A DNA stretch of 64,000 nt from Theobroma cacao (GCF_000208745.1 NC_030852.1:1669919-1733918); one strand, 5' to 3'; shown: positions 47,968 to 61,597, numbered from the stretch's first letter. The notes: generated from the letters alone by a model not told the origin. A program made the numbers and translations.

Positions 47968-50900
47968 TGCAAAGTTGTTGGGTCTAGGATGTCACCATTA
48001 AACGTTGCTGGAAACGATGGAATCATCCATTTTTTTTGTTTTTGGACTATCCTCTCCAGCAATTTTGTAGATGATTTCTAGTTTTGATGTGAAGCATCGT
48101 AGTTATCGATTGAATAAATCTCTCTATGCTCTTTGATTCTCAGTAATTTCGCCTGCAGAGTTGGAATAACTCAGAAATTGGATGTTTGTTTCTGCACCTA
48201 AATGAGCTTAGCCTTTCATTGTCCATTGATTTAAGTTTATTTTATTGAATAATCTAGAAAGTTTTTAAAGTTATTATATATATATATATAATAAAAAATA
48301 TCTAAAATACTTTTTACATCATTCTAGTACAGTGACGTTCAGAAATCTGCAAATAAAATTGTTTTAATGTATGTAGGTGGATAACCCCAGGGGTATATCC
48401 TTAGAGTGCGTGGTTATCTAGTCAAATTATTAAATTATATATATATAATCAATTTATTTGATCAAAATTTGAAGTTTTAAAAGGTATACTTTGTTACTAT
48501 TAAATTTTAACAAATAAATTGTTTTCTAAAAGGTCAAAATAATAGTAAAAAATTTTAAAATAAACAGTAAAATAGTAAAAAGAAAAGAAAAAGATTGGTG
48601 TGGGGGGGGAGGTGGTGAACACGCACCCTAGGATGGAGTCGCAATCTTTTGCCAGGGTACGGATAGGGAGCACTTGGGAAGGTATGGTGGCCCAAAAGAT
48701 GATGAGCTGCAGCCTAATGGAGAAGTAGCAGTGAACTGAAAGCCATCCAACAAAACCCGTTTCTGTCTTAACACCAACAGTAGACTACGTGCCCACTCAT
48801 AACACTAGCTGCCTTCAACATCATTCAAGAGGGACCCCTCTTCCTTAACACTTTTTAATGCGCCATAGGTATCAGATCATCTGTTTTTCTACTTTACTCG
48901 CCTACTCCTAGCTCTGCATCCATAGTAATGTTATGTGGTGGTGATAAATATTTTATTAATATTTATTATTCCATAAATCCATCACTATGATATTAATTTC
49001 AAAAGTCAAACATATTTTTAATTTTATCGAGATTATGTCACGGATTAAAATTTAAATTTAATTTTGTATTATTTTAAATTTAAAAATAAAATTTAAATCA
49101 ATTTATAAATTATAGATCTACATGTTTAATTTAAAAAACATATTTGATAGATAATAAAAAATTTATATTTATATATTTAAAATTTATTTTATTTTTTACG
49201 AATATGAGATTTTAAATATTATAAATAAATACACGCAAAATATAAATTTGTGGAAATGAAAATTGAAACATTCTCTTTTGTATGATTTTGTAAGGTTTGA
49301 CCGCTGAGTGTAACTATAGACCTGTTTAACTTTGATTAAGAGGTTCTTTCTGATGATCAAAAATAATAAATTATTGTTGTTTTTATGTGATGAGGCTTTT
49401 GAAGTTCATATTAGGGGTGTTAGTCGTTTTCTTTGAGCTTTTCTCCGATTGGTACATGCAAAATGGGAAAAAAGGTTGCTATCAAAATTAAGGAGAGTAG
49501 CTGGTAGCCTTGTAGCTGGTAGCCTTGTAGCTCGCTACTTCAAAGGGTATTGAAAAAAGTTAGGGGTGTAAAAAAGCAAACAGTTCTTGTAGTAGGCTAG
49601 TAGCAGCATGGATCCTGCAATCTCTGATGGGGATCCTTAAGATCTTGGGGCTCATTCCGGTCTGCAAGGAAAGGTGCAGACAGTCAAAACCAAAAGGGGG
49701 CTGCACCCTTTCCGTTTGTTTTCTAACTCTTTCTTTTTCACGGGGATTGATGTGTACTCACACAAGAAAGTTATTTTATTACTTGCTAGAAACTATAGAA
49801 AAGGCAGCGTGGTCGTTTGAATTTTGCCATTGGCCTATCACCTATGGTCACTAGGGTTCACGATGAACAAGTTCATCTCTCCTACATAGGATCTTCTGAT
49901 TTCCAGTCAAGTTCCAAACATCAAGTTATTGCCCCTGCACATTTTGACAGTCATTTTTCATTCCATCCCTCTAGGACATGGAGTAAATAGTTGAAAAGAG
50001 TAATGAAGTTGACATTTGCCTAGCAAAGCTGGTATGAAATTCCAAGAGAAGAGACAAACAAATCCTACTTCATATGGTCTCTCCTTCAATCATGTAATAA
50101 GAAAAACAAACAGTATGACAAATGGGCTAGTAAAGCAGAAGTACCAGGAGCTAGAGGTTTTAACGTTGATTCTATATTAGGAGTACATACATTCATAAAT
50201 CTAGATTGATATGTACATAATGCTGAGGCTCAAGTGTTACAAGAGCAGTGGGAATGGAAAGAAATGCTTTTACCATATCTGGGTACGTAGATTTTCTTGC
50301 ATGTTCAGTTGGATTCTCCCCTAGATTCTTCGATAGTTTGTGCAGGTTGGCTAAGGATTTTGTTGCCTCCTATTTTCTCTCAACAAAATGTCACCTTGGT
50401 TCTCTCAAAATTCCATTCCAAGACCAGATCCAGCTGACTCTACTGTCTGCATTTTTTAACATAGAAAACGTGTTCAATGGTAAACTTACTGGTATAGGAG
50501 AAGTTGCACTCGTACACATCATTCGTGAAGTTATTCTTTTTGTCGATTCTTCTGTTATATATAGTATGAACATATCGAAAATATTTTATACGTAACCGTA
50601 ATATGAGAAATATAAGTGTTGTAAAATTTCTATTTTTGAAACGTTATGTCGGTTTTTTTAATGTTGTTTGTGTGTCGACATCGATTTTCTTCTTAAAAAT
50701 TACAATTATTTATTATGGTATTTAATATGCCAATCGAGTACTCTTTTTTTTTTTAAAAAAAAATATAAAATTAAAAATATGTTTTATTAGTCGAGAGACG
50801 ACACAGTGATTAATTACTTTTAAATGATAAATTATATGCCCAAAAAAAAACTTTTCTTTATTATTTAGTGTTTTAGCAAGAAAGAAGAAGAAATAACCAT

Positions 50901-51146
50901 GAGAAATAAATTTCAAAACTTAATATCTTCTTGAAGAGTAATACTGAATGGATCATTCATGTAAGGGTTTTTCAAGCTAAATATCAATTAGAATAATAAT
51001 TGAGGAGAGAGGGGTGGAAAAGATGACACTTGGGAGGAAAATTAATATACAGATAAGAAGGAGAAATTAATGGAGCCTCTAGAAGCAGCAGCAGGAAGAT
51101 GTTTATTTTCAAACATTTGACGCAGGAAAACGTAGCCTAGCCACCA
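47968..51146. other. TAF2 3' flank and spacer, no gene seen
   Basis: The TAF2 3' UTR should lie in the first few hundred bases. Beyond it there is AT-rich spacer with a less AT-rich patch at 48600-48900, a short direct repeat TAGCTGGTAGCCTTG x 2 at about 49499-49532 and the hairpin listed at 49668. Short open frames around 49627 and 50248 show no family features and no splice context. Confidence 0.5.
49668..49713. repeat. Short inverted repeat (hairpin)
   Basis: GGAAAGGTGCAG (49668-49679) pairs with CTGCACCCTTTCC (49701-49713) with one bulged base and a loop of about 21 nt. It matches no miRNA family I know; the stem is too short for a plant miRNA precursor. Confidence 0.5.
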
Positions 51147-51604
51147 AGCTATATATATATATATATAAAACAGAAACAGAAACCTAAACTGGAAAGCTAA
51201 GAAATCAAGCAGACAGAAACCCAAGCTCTTAGGAACCTAAGCCATAAGCATGCAGGCTTATAGCTCAACTGTTCTGCAAGTTCTTTAACGTACGTCCCTC
51301 ACCTTGCACGAGTAGTGGTAGTAGTAGTAGTTGTAGGATGTAACTTCTGCAAAAACCCTAGCTCTCTCTACGACCATTCTTGTCCTCTTTGCCAATTCTT
51401 CTTCTTTCTTAACTATGTATCCTGTTCCTTTCAGGCCTTTGTTTCTTTGTTTTACTTTTCCCAGATTTTGTCTCCTTGGGTTTTCCTCACTCATCTTGGT
51501 TTATGTACTTGGGTTTTCTTTTCTTTTCTTGGGTTGCTTTGTATATGAAGAATTTCAGGTTAATTTGCATGAAGCTATGGGATTCCTCTCTCTCTCTCTC
51601 CTTC

Positions 51605-54449
51605 ATGCCTTGGCTTGGCTCTAATGAGTTTCTTCAAACTCAAGGTAAGTAATTAACAAAGCCCTTATTTTGTTTAAATTGTAATTAGGAATAGTATTTT
51701 TTTTTAAAAAATTCTTCTTCTATGTATTTCCAATCTAATTAGGCAGTGGAGGATTTTTATGATTAACTACTGGCTTTGTCTTTATTTTATTTTTACTATC
51801 ATCCCAAAAAGAAACATATTGTAACATGCATCAAAAGTCATTCTTGCTATAATTCTAGATGTTGCCTTGTTTGCAAAACTACTAATTCTTTTGTTTTTCC
51901 GTCAGATTTTCTATTAATTCTTGAATGTGGAAATAAAGATATATTCTATTTTCTTTTTATATTTCCCACCCCAAACCACCCCTCAAAAATTAAAAAAAAA
52001 AAGATTTTGGAATAGGAGATGGATGGTATTCTGTTATAAAGCTTGAGCAATGCCCATTCACAGTATTGAGAAGAAAATCTTTTTAATTTTCCACTTTTTT
52101 GTTTCTTCCACTAACATATCTTGAATCAAATTAGTGGACTAACTATTTTTAAAAAAAAATGGAAATGCTTAATTATTTCAATTTTTTTCAAAACAAAAAA
52201 ACAGTGGAATTATTTTTGTACTGCTTTTTTTAAAGAACTAATTTTTGATCCAATTTTGTTATTTTATCTAACAAAATTTAAATTAAGCTATTTTTCTTAC
52301 TCCACTGTAAACTAATAACTGAATTAAAAAAATTTAATTAAAAGGTAAAATAAAAAAACAAAAAACAACAAAAAATTCTCTAAATCTAAAGAATTAGGCC
52401 ATCATATAATTTCTCCTTTAGGAATATGTGGATAAATTTGATGGACAAAGAAATATAATATGGTCTTTGAAAGTAGAATCTTCAAGATTTAAAAAGGAAA
52501 AAAACAATGAAAATGGTAAAATTGATTATTACTAAAATAATGTAGTAACATCTATAAGTCTTAATATATATATAGCTTTTCTTTTACGGAAGTGACTGCT
52601 CCTTTTACTAGCTCAGCTCTGTAATAATTTTCTTTTTATTCTTGAGTTAATAATTTTCGATACCAAGATTTAATCTTGTAATAACTCTTGCTATTGGTAA
52701 AATCTTATGCTGATTTTGATAATAAATTTTTTTCATATTAATTGTTGAAATATGTCATAATTAATTTCTTTCCTCAATCAAATGAATTTATTTAATTATT
52801 TATTAAAAAATTCATATAAAATCAAGATTATATTAAAATTAAGTAGCCAGAAAGCAAGTAGAAGACTATTAGAACAGCTTAAAAGAAATAAAGAAAAATA
52901 AAATTACAAATAAAGGATTTGGATTAAGTCGTTATAGCTCTGCAAGGCTATTGATGTGGGCTAGAGGTTTGAAAATCATTGTGAGAACCTAATTACAATA
53001 CTTAGTACTACTGTTTGGACATGTTGTGGGTAAGAAAGTAGTGATTAGACATGTTATCAGATGTTTTTCGGTCAGAAAATTAAAAGGCAGAAATAGAATT
53101 TAATTTAATTTTAACACACAAAACATGACCAAAGAGATGTCATTTCATAATCTTCTCTGACAGAAACTAATCTGAATGCTAGAATTTTGGCGCACGGCAG
53201 CAACTTTGGTGATATCAAGGCCTACCTGCCTGCTTTGTCTCCGCTCATCGACCCCATTGCCTTTTTGCTTCAAGGTATTTTCTTCTTCTTTTTATTATTT
53301 TTGCCTAATTTTATCTTAATTTTATTAAGTGATCAAATGGCAATCTTGATTTATAATCAGATTTAATTAGTAGCTCATTTCTTGGCTTTTTTGTTGTTTT
53401 AATTACTCTATTTAGAAGCTGGGGTCAATTTGGGTATTCCCCTTTATCATATCTTGAAATTGTTTTGCTTGTTTATTTTTCAGATTTATTTTCTATTTTT
53501 TGATAGCTAATATATGGAATATGGTAAATTACAAAAAAATAAAATAAAAATTGAAAGAAAAACAATTAAAGAGCTTAAGCAAAATTTTCATTAGATGTTA
53601 CTTTGGTGCCAAAATTCAACTCTGCAATTATTGCATGCAAGTTTTAATTAGGTTTTTTTTTTCTTTTTTAAAAAGACATTACTTTAAGAGGTTTTAATTG
53701 AAAATTTTAGGTTTATTAATTTTTTGTTATAATTTTATCTTCAAAAAGTTAAATACATTTTAAAAAATAAAAATGTAAATGAGTCAAATTACGTTGAACT
53801 ATCTAACCTATTTTGACACATCGAATACTTGAACTCGAGTTACGAGTCAATTTAAATTCATTTATTTCAATACTCAACAGGAGTTAATCAAATTTAATTT
53901 GAATGCCTTGATTATTCATTTATTTCATACAGCGGTAGTATGATATTGAAAATTATTTGATTATAATTATAATTGTTTCTTATAAATATAATTTATTTTT
54001 TTAAAGGAAAAAAATAAACAAAAGTCCTACTTGCAGTCAGCAAACAAGGGAAAAGCAAAGGAAGAAGACAGATAAATTCTAATTAACATAAACTCCTCCC
54101 AGCTATCAATTGCTAGTTGTGTCGTCTGACATGACAAATTTTATTTAATTACCACCTATATATTTTACTTAATGAATTTGGGCTGTACAATCTGTTTGTA
54201 AAAAGGAAAAGATTAATTGTAAATACAATACTTCAATGCATTTTGCTAGGACTGCATCAATCTATCTCATTAGACAAACCCTTCCTGGTCATAACTTGCA
54301 GAACCCTTTGTTCATGAATTCTGATCAACTGAGATCTCATTTGATTTCAATACGTTTAAATCAGTTTCAGGGCACTGAACAAATTGACTTCTGGTCATGG
54401 ATTTCCTTTCTTTTTTTCAGTGTCTGTAGTGCTGGATACTGTAGTGTAA
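51605..54449 (+). CDS. Candidate three-exon transcript with a 59-codon ORF
   Basis: Three pieces join in phase: 51605-51644 (donor CAAG/GTAAGT), 53164-53274 (acceptor TCTCTGACAG, donor CAAG/GTATTT) and 54421-54449 (acceptor with a long pyrimidine tract, CTTTCTTTTTTTCAG). The product starts MPWLGSNEFLQTQETNLNAR, continues ILAHGSNFGDIKAYLPALSP and ends with a hydrophobic tail before TAA. The middle exon is markedly GC-richer than its flanks. The preceding 51150-51604 looks like a plant leader: a (TA)n/TATA run, a telo-box AAACCCTA near 51353, and CT-rich sequence. Against it, several ATGs precede the chosen one, and I recognise no homologue, so a long non-coding RNA is an equal possibility. The splice sites are the strongest evidence. 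Confidence 0.28.
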
Positions 54450-54658
54450 GGCCCAAAGGGTTAGAACATTGTTTTGCAACTTCTCTGTTTTTCGCCTGTT
54501 CTGATGCTCCAGCATTGAATTATTCAATTCAATCTGTTGGGGAAAGAAAGCCATTAAGAAGTTGCTTATAAAGGCTAGTTGACAGAAACTTAGTAGTATC
54601 AGTCGTGTTCTGTTGATGCCAAATTAGGAACTAATCCATAGTCCATTGATCATTGATC

Positions 54659-55005
54659 AAGTAATTTCATCTGACATGTACACCGAATAGGATGGATGAC
54701 AAGGATTAATAGGGTACAAGGACTATGCGCTAGGCTAGGCAAGAAAAGGAAACACAGGCCTGCAGGTTCTTTTCTTCTTTTACTGGGTTCGGATGCATGC
54801 AATGACTGTCAATTTTCAATGCAACTGTGTGTATGTATATAGGAACAGTGTTAGGTTCACTGGCATATTTTTGTCAGCCAGTCTTATGTGCTAGGAGTGG
54901 CTGACCTCTCTTTGGCCAGGCACTTCACGCTATAACTTGTACCCTTTGCATCTTCCCTTTGAATGAAATGAAATATTGACTTTAAAAAAAAAAAAAGTAA
55001 TTTCA
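54659..55005 (+). mobile_element. Retroposed insertion with poly(A) tail and TSD
   Basis: AGTAATTTCA at 54660-54669 recurs at 54996-55005, directly after an A13 run. About 325 bp lie between, ending TGAATGAAATGAAATATTGACTTT then A13. Matching direct repeats plus a tail are the marks of LINE-type retroposition. The body (including TTTGGCCAGGCACTTCACG and CTTGTACCCTTTGCATC) has no long frame. It resembles the 3' end of a non-LTR element or a transcript, 5'-truncated. Confidence 0.7.
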
Positions 55006-57676
55006 GCTGCACCAACTTGATCATAAATTTGGTCATGGAAACAGGCCCCCATGTTATTTCAACCCTTTGCTGCAATGTAGTCTGAAGAGGTAGTCAATTG
55101 ATTCTCTTCAAGGCACTTGTTTTTCTTCTCAAATTGCTCCTAGCTTGTAGAAATCTCTGCCTGGGAAACTGTTTGATCGAACAATGAAGAATAAGGATCC
55201 GGGTGTGTATGAAAAGAATGCTGGGCATATTTATGGATTCAATTGCTTATAACTAAGCTAATCTGATATTGGGTCAAAAGATATGGATAATTGGAATAAT
55301 TCTGAATAAATTGTAGAGTGGATGATATTCACAGAGAGGAACTCCCCTGTGGTTCTGGTTCAGTCTGGATTAGACCACAAATTGGTCTGGTCGTACGAGG
55401 TTTTGGGCTAATGTCCCAAAATTTATAGGCACATACATGCAAAGACCCAGCCTGCTTGGTGTTGACAAGACAATACCTATATATATTTGCAAGTAAAATG
55501 TGTGCAGTTGGGAACCAGCAGGGCTCTGCAAGGACCAGGTCTCTCCAAAATCTTGAGGTTACTTAAAACAAATTTTAGGTACTTGCTGGGTTTGTAGGAT
55601 TCAGGATGGTCTGCTGTTTGATTTGCTCCCATGGATCATCTTCTTTTTGCACCACCTCTTGTCTTCTTCCCTTCTCTGTAGTTGACCTCTGAAGATAAGT
55701 ACTAGTACTACTTCCGAGGCATACATGGAGCTAACAGGCTGTGTAACTTACTGATTGTACAGAAACTAATTAATTCCTCAAAAGAATTTAGTCCTCTTCA
55801 TTCCATGCTTTATCTAGGCAATTGGAAGGAGGCAAATGGTATACTTGTAGAAGGAAGCAGATGTTAAACCATTGTGTTTTAATTAGAATTCCCCATCTAG
55901 TACATTTCTTTTTCAAAAGTAATTCTTGATGTTATATGCCTTCCTCAAAATTTAACAGGAGAATCATCTAGTATCCTTTAGGCCCAATTGTTTTGAATTT
56001 GACATCAACAGCTAAGTGATATTGATGTTTAAGCTGGGCACGTACCATTGAGAAAGCTCTCACTGTCAGACTTCACATGGCTACCACTACTTCAATTCAA
56101 GAGATAATTTGAGGCCAACTAGGTTTCATCTCAATGGTAGGAAGGATGGTTCGACTCCAGTCTGAGTCTTACTAGACGTGAATTTGGTTAAATTTTATGT
56201 TGAATTTCGCCTAATTATGAGCTATATTGTTGATTTTGTTTTGTTTTGTTTTGTTTGTTCATTAATTACTTCCAAATCTTATAATATACTATTAGGACGA
56301 TGAATCTGGGTTGATTGTTCAAGTTCTTTATGTCTTTTGAAGAGCAAAGATGAGTATATTCATTTAAGCAGAGCTACAAAGTGCTGGTGCAAGTCCCTAG
56401 CCTAGCAAACTGCGGCCTGCAAGCAACCCAGCCTAGTTGATAGCCAAATACAACCAAAGAATTGCATTCGGGTCTGGTCCTCCTTCTGAGTGTGAATTTG
56501 ATTTTAAGAGTTCACTCAATGTTTCAATGTACTTGAGTGACTTTATGTCTTTTTTTAACCTATGTTTTGGTAAATTCGTAAGGTGGGTATTGTTCAAGTG
56601 GATGAGCATCTTTGCAATCCTGCCGTCGATCTTTGCAAAAGGCGGCTTCGTACTGATGAAACCACATTTCCCATCTACGACCATAGAAAAGAATTGTCCC
56701 ATCTCCTTACTTAAGTATCAACCATGCCACTCATTTTAGTGTTACATTTCTAATTATATATATATAATTATCTTAGACTGTGAATGACTTGATTAACGAC
56801 TTTATTAAAGTTGAGGTTCAAAAACAACAAAATATGATGTTGACAACTAATTTGTTTTGAGGTCAGTTTTATTCAAGTGATTTTGTAGATCTTTGTTTTA
56901 ATTGTTTTGTTTAAATCCACACTATCCTATTTTATTTATAAAAAAATTCAGCTTCCTTTTTTTAAAAAAGTAGTATAATTTACCAAATAATTAAGCTAGA
57001 TCTGAAGACATGTTAGCATTATTCTCGTAATTACATCCTAATTTGCTTTGACACCAAAAGGGAAGCAATATCAGACACTAAATTTCCATTCATTACCACA
57101 TTTTTTCTGAGGTCCAAGTTAGCCAATCAAGTACTTCATGGTGACATTTCTCTCATATATCACCACCCCAGAAACTCATATTTCTTATACTTGCTTCGTT
57201 GTTTCCTGTTGTCAATTTTACAACAGAAGCATCAGTACTAGTGAATATGTATGAGAGAATAATTTGCTAGTGGCAGCAGAGAAGAACATGCTATAAGGTT
57301 ATAGCTGTTTCAATGGGTCAATAGCTTGTCTTAGCATTTCTTTTATCACCTAGGGAAATACCTGAGATTAACCTGGAACACAGAAAATGACATCTATGAT
57401 CTTTAGATTACCAAATCCTTTTTGGAATCCTGGGTCTAACCAATATATATTGTTTAGTTTATATATTGCAAGATGATTGGGAACCTGGGGCTTTAATTGA
57501 TGGCTGATCAGCCACCTTCCTTCAGGAGAAGCAATCCCTGATTCCTGAAAGTCTCTGAGGTTAAAAAATCTAGGTTTATTATCCCCTCAAATTTTCTTGT
57601 CCAGGGAAATGGAAAATGTTATTTGAAGCTTAAGTACCCTTGGCAGAGCTGAAAGTTGTGCTAACTAACCTAAGCT
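55006..57676. other. Spacer, nothing assigned
   Basis: Mixed composition, less AT-rich than the 13-27 kb region. A minus-strand frame of 89 codons at 56433-56702 has no recognisable motif. No splice-linked frames stood out. Confidence 0.4.
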
Positions 57677-57880
57677 AATAAAACTAATACTCTAAGATTT
57701 GTTGTTTCTAGATGCTACCAAAGGAATCATTGTACTTTCAACTTTAAATTGTAACATCAAATTCATTTATATGTATGCAATAAAACTGATACTCTAAGAT
57801 TAGTTGTTTCCAGATGCTACCAAAGGAATCATTGTACTTTCAACTTTAAATTGTAACATTCAAATTCATTTATATGTATA
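57677..57880. repeat. 102-bp tandem duplication
   Basis: Two adjacent copies of AATAAAACTRATACTCTAAGATT..TTTATATGTATG, 102 bp apart, differ at only three or four positions and one inserted T. The duplication is recent and not in a gene I can see. Confidence 0.9.
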
Positions 57881-58091
57881 TATGTATAGTAGTAATAGAA
57901 GAGATGGATGAGAATGTGTTGTCTGAAAAATATCAGAGATGCTGCTTTCTAGTTTGTGGTAGCTGATGAGCTTGCAGTGTCATTACCCTTTTGTTCCATC
58001 ATTGTTGATAACCTCAAAAAACTTAGACAAGACTTATTTTTTAAAATTTTGTGTTTGGATGAAGGAAATTGGAACTTAATTCTAATGAGGG

Positions 58092-58093
<2 letters not shown>

Positions 58094-58137
<44 letters not shown>
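58094..58137. repeat. Compound microsatellite (TA)n(GA)n
   Basis: About 14 TA units run straight into about 7 GA units. Confidence 0.9.
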
Positions 58138-61100
58138 TGAGAAACAAAGCAAACAGGCTTGGGATAAGACAGTTTGTTGAATAAGTTCATTGCATATACA
58201 AGTTGTGGTCCTGCCTATAAGTAGAGGAGCTAGGTCAAGCTTGTAAGCAAAAGACTAAAGAGACACAAAAGGAAAAATTCAGAAGTGGCAGAAGGGGGAA
58301 AGGGTATATGGACATGGTTAAGGGAAAGGACTGGTTTGGATTAGGTTGATGAAGAAAAAGACTCTCACAATTGCAAAGTGCAATTATTTTGCTTGCACTA
58401 ATAATGGGTTACATACACCCACCCTGAAGAAAAGAAAAGAGGGTCATTTCTCTCTTTCTATCTTTGTTTCTACCTATCTATCTTGTATTTCTTCCTGCAA
58501 AACATAATGAATAAAAAAAAGGGTACAAAAACTAGAGCATTCCAGTGCCCTTTGATTGGTCAGATAAGTCACTCTCTTGTCCTTTGGCATTGTTCTCCAC
58601 TACTACAATTGCTCCAACCACTCAAAGACAAATATTCCCCTCCATATCCATAGCATCATTTTGCCAGATGTGATTTCTAGCATACATCTTTTCCTCCATC
58701 GATGATGGAATTTTAAGCTTTTTACTACCCCACTCCCAACTTCAAGTACTATTTCTTGTTTTTCTCTCTCTTAGGATGTTGCTGGCAGTGGACTGATGAA
58801 TCAGATCTCTTTCTCTCTCTCTCTCTCTCTCTCACCTCCCATGTTCTAGGTTTTTAGTTTTTCTCTGACTAGGGTTTGCTGGTGATGATGATTCTTGGAT
58901 CTATCTCTCCTCTCTTACACCCAAACTTGGAGGGTGTGGGAAATTCCATTTTTGTGTTTCTTTTAGGTTGATTTTGGGTTTGGCAGCATCATTTGTGCTT
59001 GATCTTTTCATGTCATTTGCTTTCCATAATGAGCATCAGAAAACTGGAAAAGCATAACTTGTTAAAAAAAAAAAAACAATGGCATTTCAAGATCAGTTCT
59101 CTGCCCCTAGGCGTTAGCAGGAAGGGCAAAACAATAGCATATCTTAGGGTTATCTTTTTTTTCATTGAAGCTTGCTAAAAATATATCTTTCTGCTCCTTG
59201 GTGGCTGATCTGTGTTTCAATCTAGAGATTATGGAAATAGCAGTTTAGGGTTTTCTTGGCCTAGATTCTTCTTCTCTCTGTTACTGGGTTTCTTGGCTTG
59301 GGGTGAGCCATATCTGAAATCTCTCTCCTCCAACATTTGAGGAAACTTAAGTTTCATACATTTTTTTTTTGACATATTCCAGGAAATTTAGGTGGCAGAT
59401 CTGTAGGTATCTAGATCCCCACATGCCTATTTTGTTTCCATTTGCATAATAGATCCATTGTAGAGAGAGAGAGGGAGAGATGGAGATGTGAATGGTCCAA
59501 ATGGAAATGAGGCATTGGAGGACAAGTCCAGAAGCTTTTCTAGGGGCGGGGGGTGGGTTGTAACTGGCTTTGCTTAAATGAGATGAAAATGGAATCAAAA
59601 GGACCAAAGAAAGACTTCAGAGTCAAGAACTTTTGGAGTCTTGTACTCTTCCCAACTCCACTCTTTTTTTCTGTTTTTCTCTTCTTCACATGGGGTAGAT
59701 CCAGGCCTATCAAAAACCCCTGCACAGTTCCTCTATTTGCTCATTGAACAAAGGAAAAGCAAAATATTACACTAGTCTGAAGCAAATGGAATGGAGTTGT
59801 CTGCAATTAGCTAGGGCATGGCTAAATTAAGCAGAACAATTTGATTCTTGGGCTTCACACACTTTGAATCTTTCTAGCCACTGTCTTGTAGGTCTGAACC
59901 TTAATACAAATCAATCACAATCAAACTTGAAATGCTGACTAGAGGAAACCAAATTCAGATCTGGAATATGGTAGAACCTGAGAGACCAAGATAGAAATTG
60001 GATAATTTCAGGCTTCCTGCTGCTATGAATGCAGTCCATAGTTTCAGCTTTCCTAGGAATTCACGTGTACAAATTTTGATGAGGTAGCTTAATTTTGTGT
60101 TTCCAGGGAATCCCCAGGGCAAAAATTTGCCTCCCATTGGGCTGTTTAATCATCTCAAATGGCCAATTAGAGTTACATTTCCCACTGGTAAGCTCTGTAA
60201 CTTACGTCGGTAAAGTAATTTGTAAGTTATAGTCACAGTTATAGGGACCCAAAAGCATCAACCATATCTAAAACTTGCATTTCAAGTTTTCAACCATGAC
60301 TTTCTAAAAAGTTTGATTAAATTGTATGGATGATAAATCCAATGATATTAAAAGATCACTTCAATCAATAATTTCATAAGAAAGTTTCAGGATAGATCGG
60401 TATCGTCAAATTTTAAATTATTGAGCATTTTGATTGCTTTTGCTTTATAACTTTTTTTGTTTTCGCCTGACAACTGTAATGTCTCATTTTATGTGATTGA
60501 TTGAACACGGCATCTTATTTTTAATTGTAATGTCATGTCTAAAATGCTCGGATCATGCATTTTCGTTCTAGATATAGCGTCTACACCTACCTACTTCCGC
60601 AAAAATAAAAAAGATTGATGATAAAAAAGTAGAAAGTACTTTCATCGAACATGAATAATTAAGTAAAAAAAATATACAATTCTCTTGTAGTGGAAGTCAA
60701 TAGGCTATGCACTAGAATCATGGCGTTGTTGCTTTGCATTTTTCTTTAAATTTTTAAACAGTAAAATTTAATTTAATTTAATAAAGAGATGCAAAGTACA
60801 TTTGTTGTTACAGAATGAATTATGAAAAGGGCTAGTACAAACCCAAAAGTCAATTTTGGAAATGCTTCTGTAATAATATTATTCCAACTCGAGCTTCTGC
60901 CATCAATTCACAACCTTTTAAAGACTTTGGGCCACATTTTTCTTTTATAAGAAAAATCAAACCATTTTTTCTTTTTTTGTGATTTAACGTAATTAACTAT
61001 TTATAATAATAAGAGTACAAAGAATTTTTTTTTTCTTTATATATTAGGGGAAATCTGAAGAGACAGAGAAGGAATTCGAGCATCATGTAGTAAGAGGTTG

Positions 61101-61539
61101 ATGGTAACACAAATTATTGATAATTCAAACACAAAGAATAATAAACCAAACTTGTTTTATTAGGGCTTATTTAAAAAAATCGGTTCGACTTGCTCTTTCT
61201 TGTTTTTTTTTTTTTTATGTTAAATGTGCTTATGATATTTTAACCTCTAAACACTTAATTGGACACTACAAAGCCTTCCATGTACATTAATTAGATCTGA
61301 TTCTGATTTATTTCTGAATTACATATAATTAATTTCTTGCTGTCCCTGTCATAGAAAGCTAAGATTGATCATAGTCTTTGGAGCCATTAGCTATTTGTAA
61401 AGTTAAAAAATGCCTTTGTTGGCTATAACATGGATCACATACTCTGCTTAGTTCAAGCTAAGGCCGGGTTCTCTGTTGGTTAGATGTTTGAATGAGGGGT
61501 TGGATAGCTAGCTACTAGATCTTTACATGGTATTTATGC

Positions 61540-61545
<6 letters not shown>

Positions 61546-61595
<50 letters not shown>
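61546..61595. repeat. (TA)n microsatellite, about 25 units
   Basis: An uninterrupted TA run, the longest simple repeat in the window and a likely polymorphic site. Confidence 0.92.

Positions 61596-61597
<2 letters not shown>

Noticed and set aside
47490..48062. Long minus-strand open frame (190 codons)
   Set aside because: It mirrors the last TAF2 exon. The Ser/Phe/Leu-rich composition is the complement of the Lys/Glu-rich tail, and the plus strand joins in phase with 24 upstream exons.
48580..48900. Less AT-rich patch as a gene remnant
   Set aside because: No open frame or motif; several stops in all frames I checked.
54236..54571. 111-codon plus-strand frame
   Set aside because: No homologous features. 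A strong pyrimidine-tract acceptor lies inside it at 54420, which better fits the end of an intron.
56433..56739. Overlapping frames on both strands, 89 and 100 codons
   Set aside because: No recognisable motif, no splice or promoter context, and typical of chance frames in this composition.
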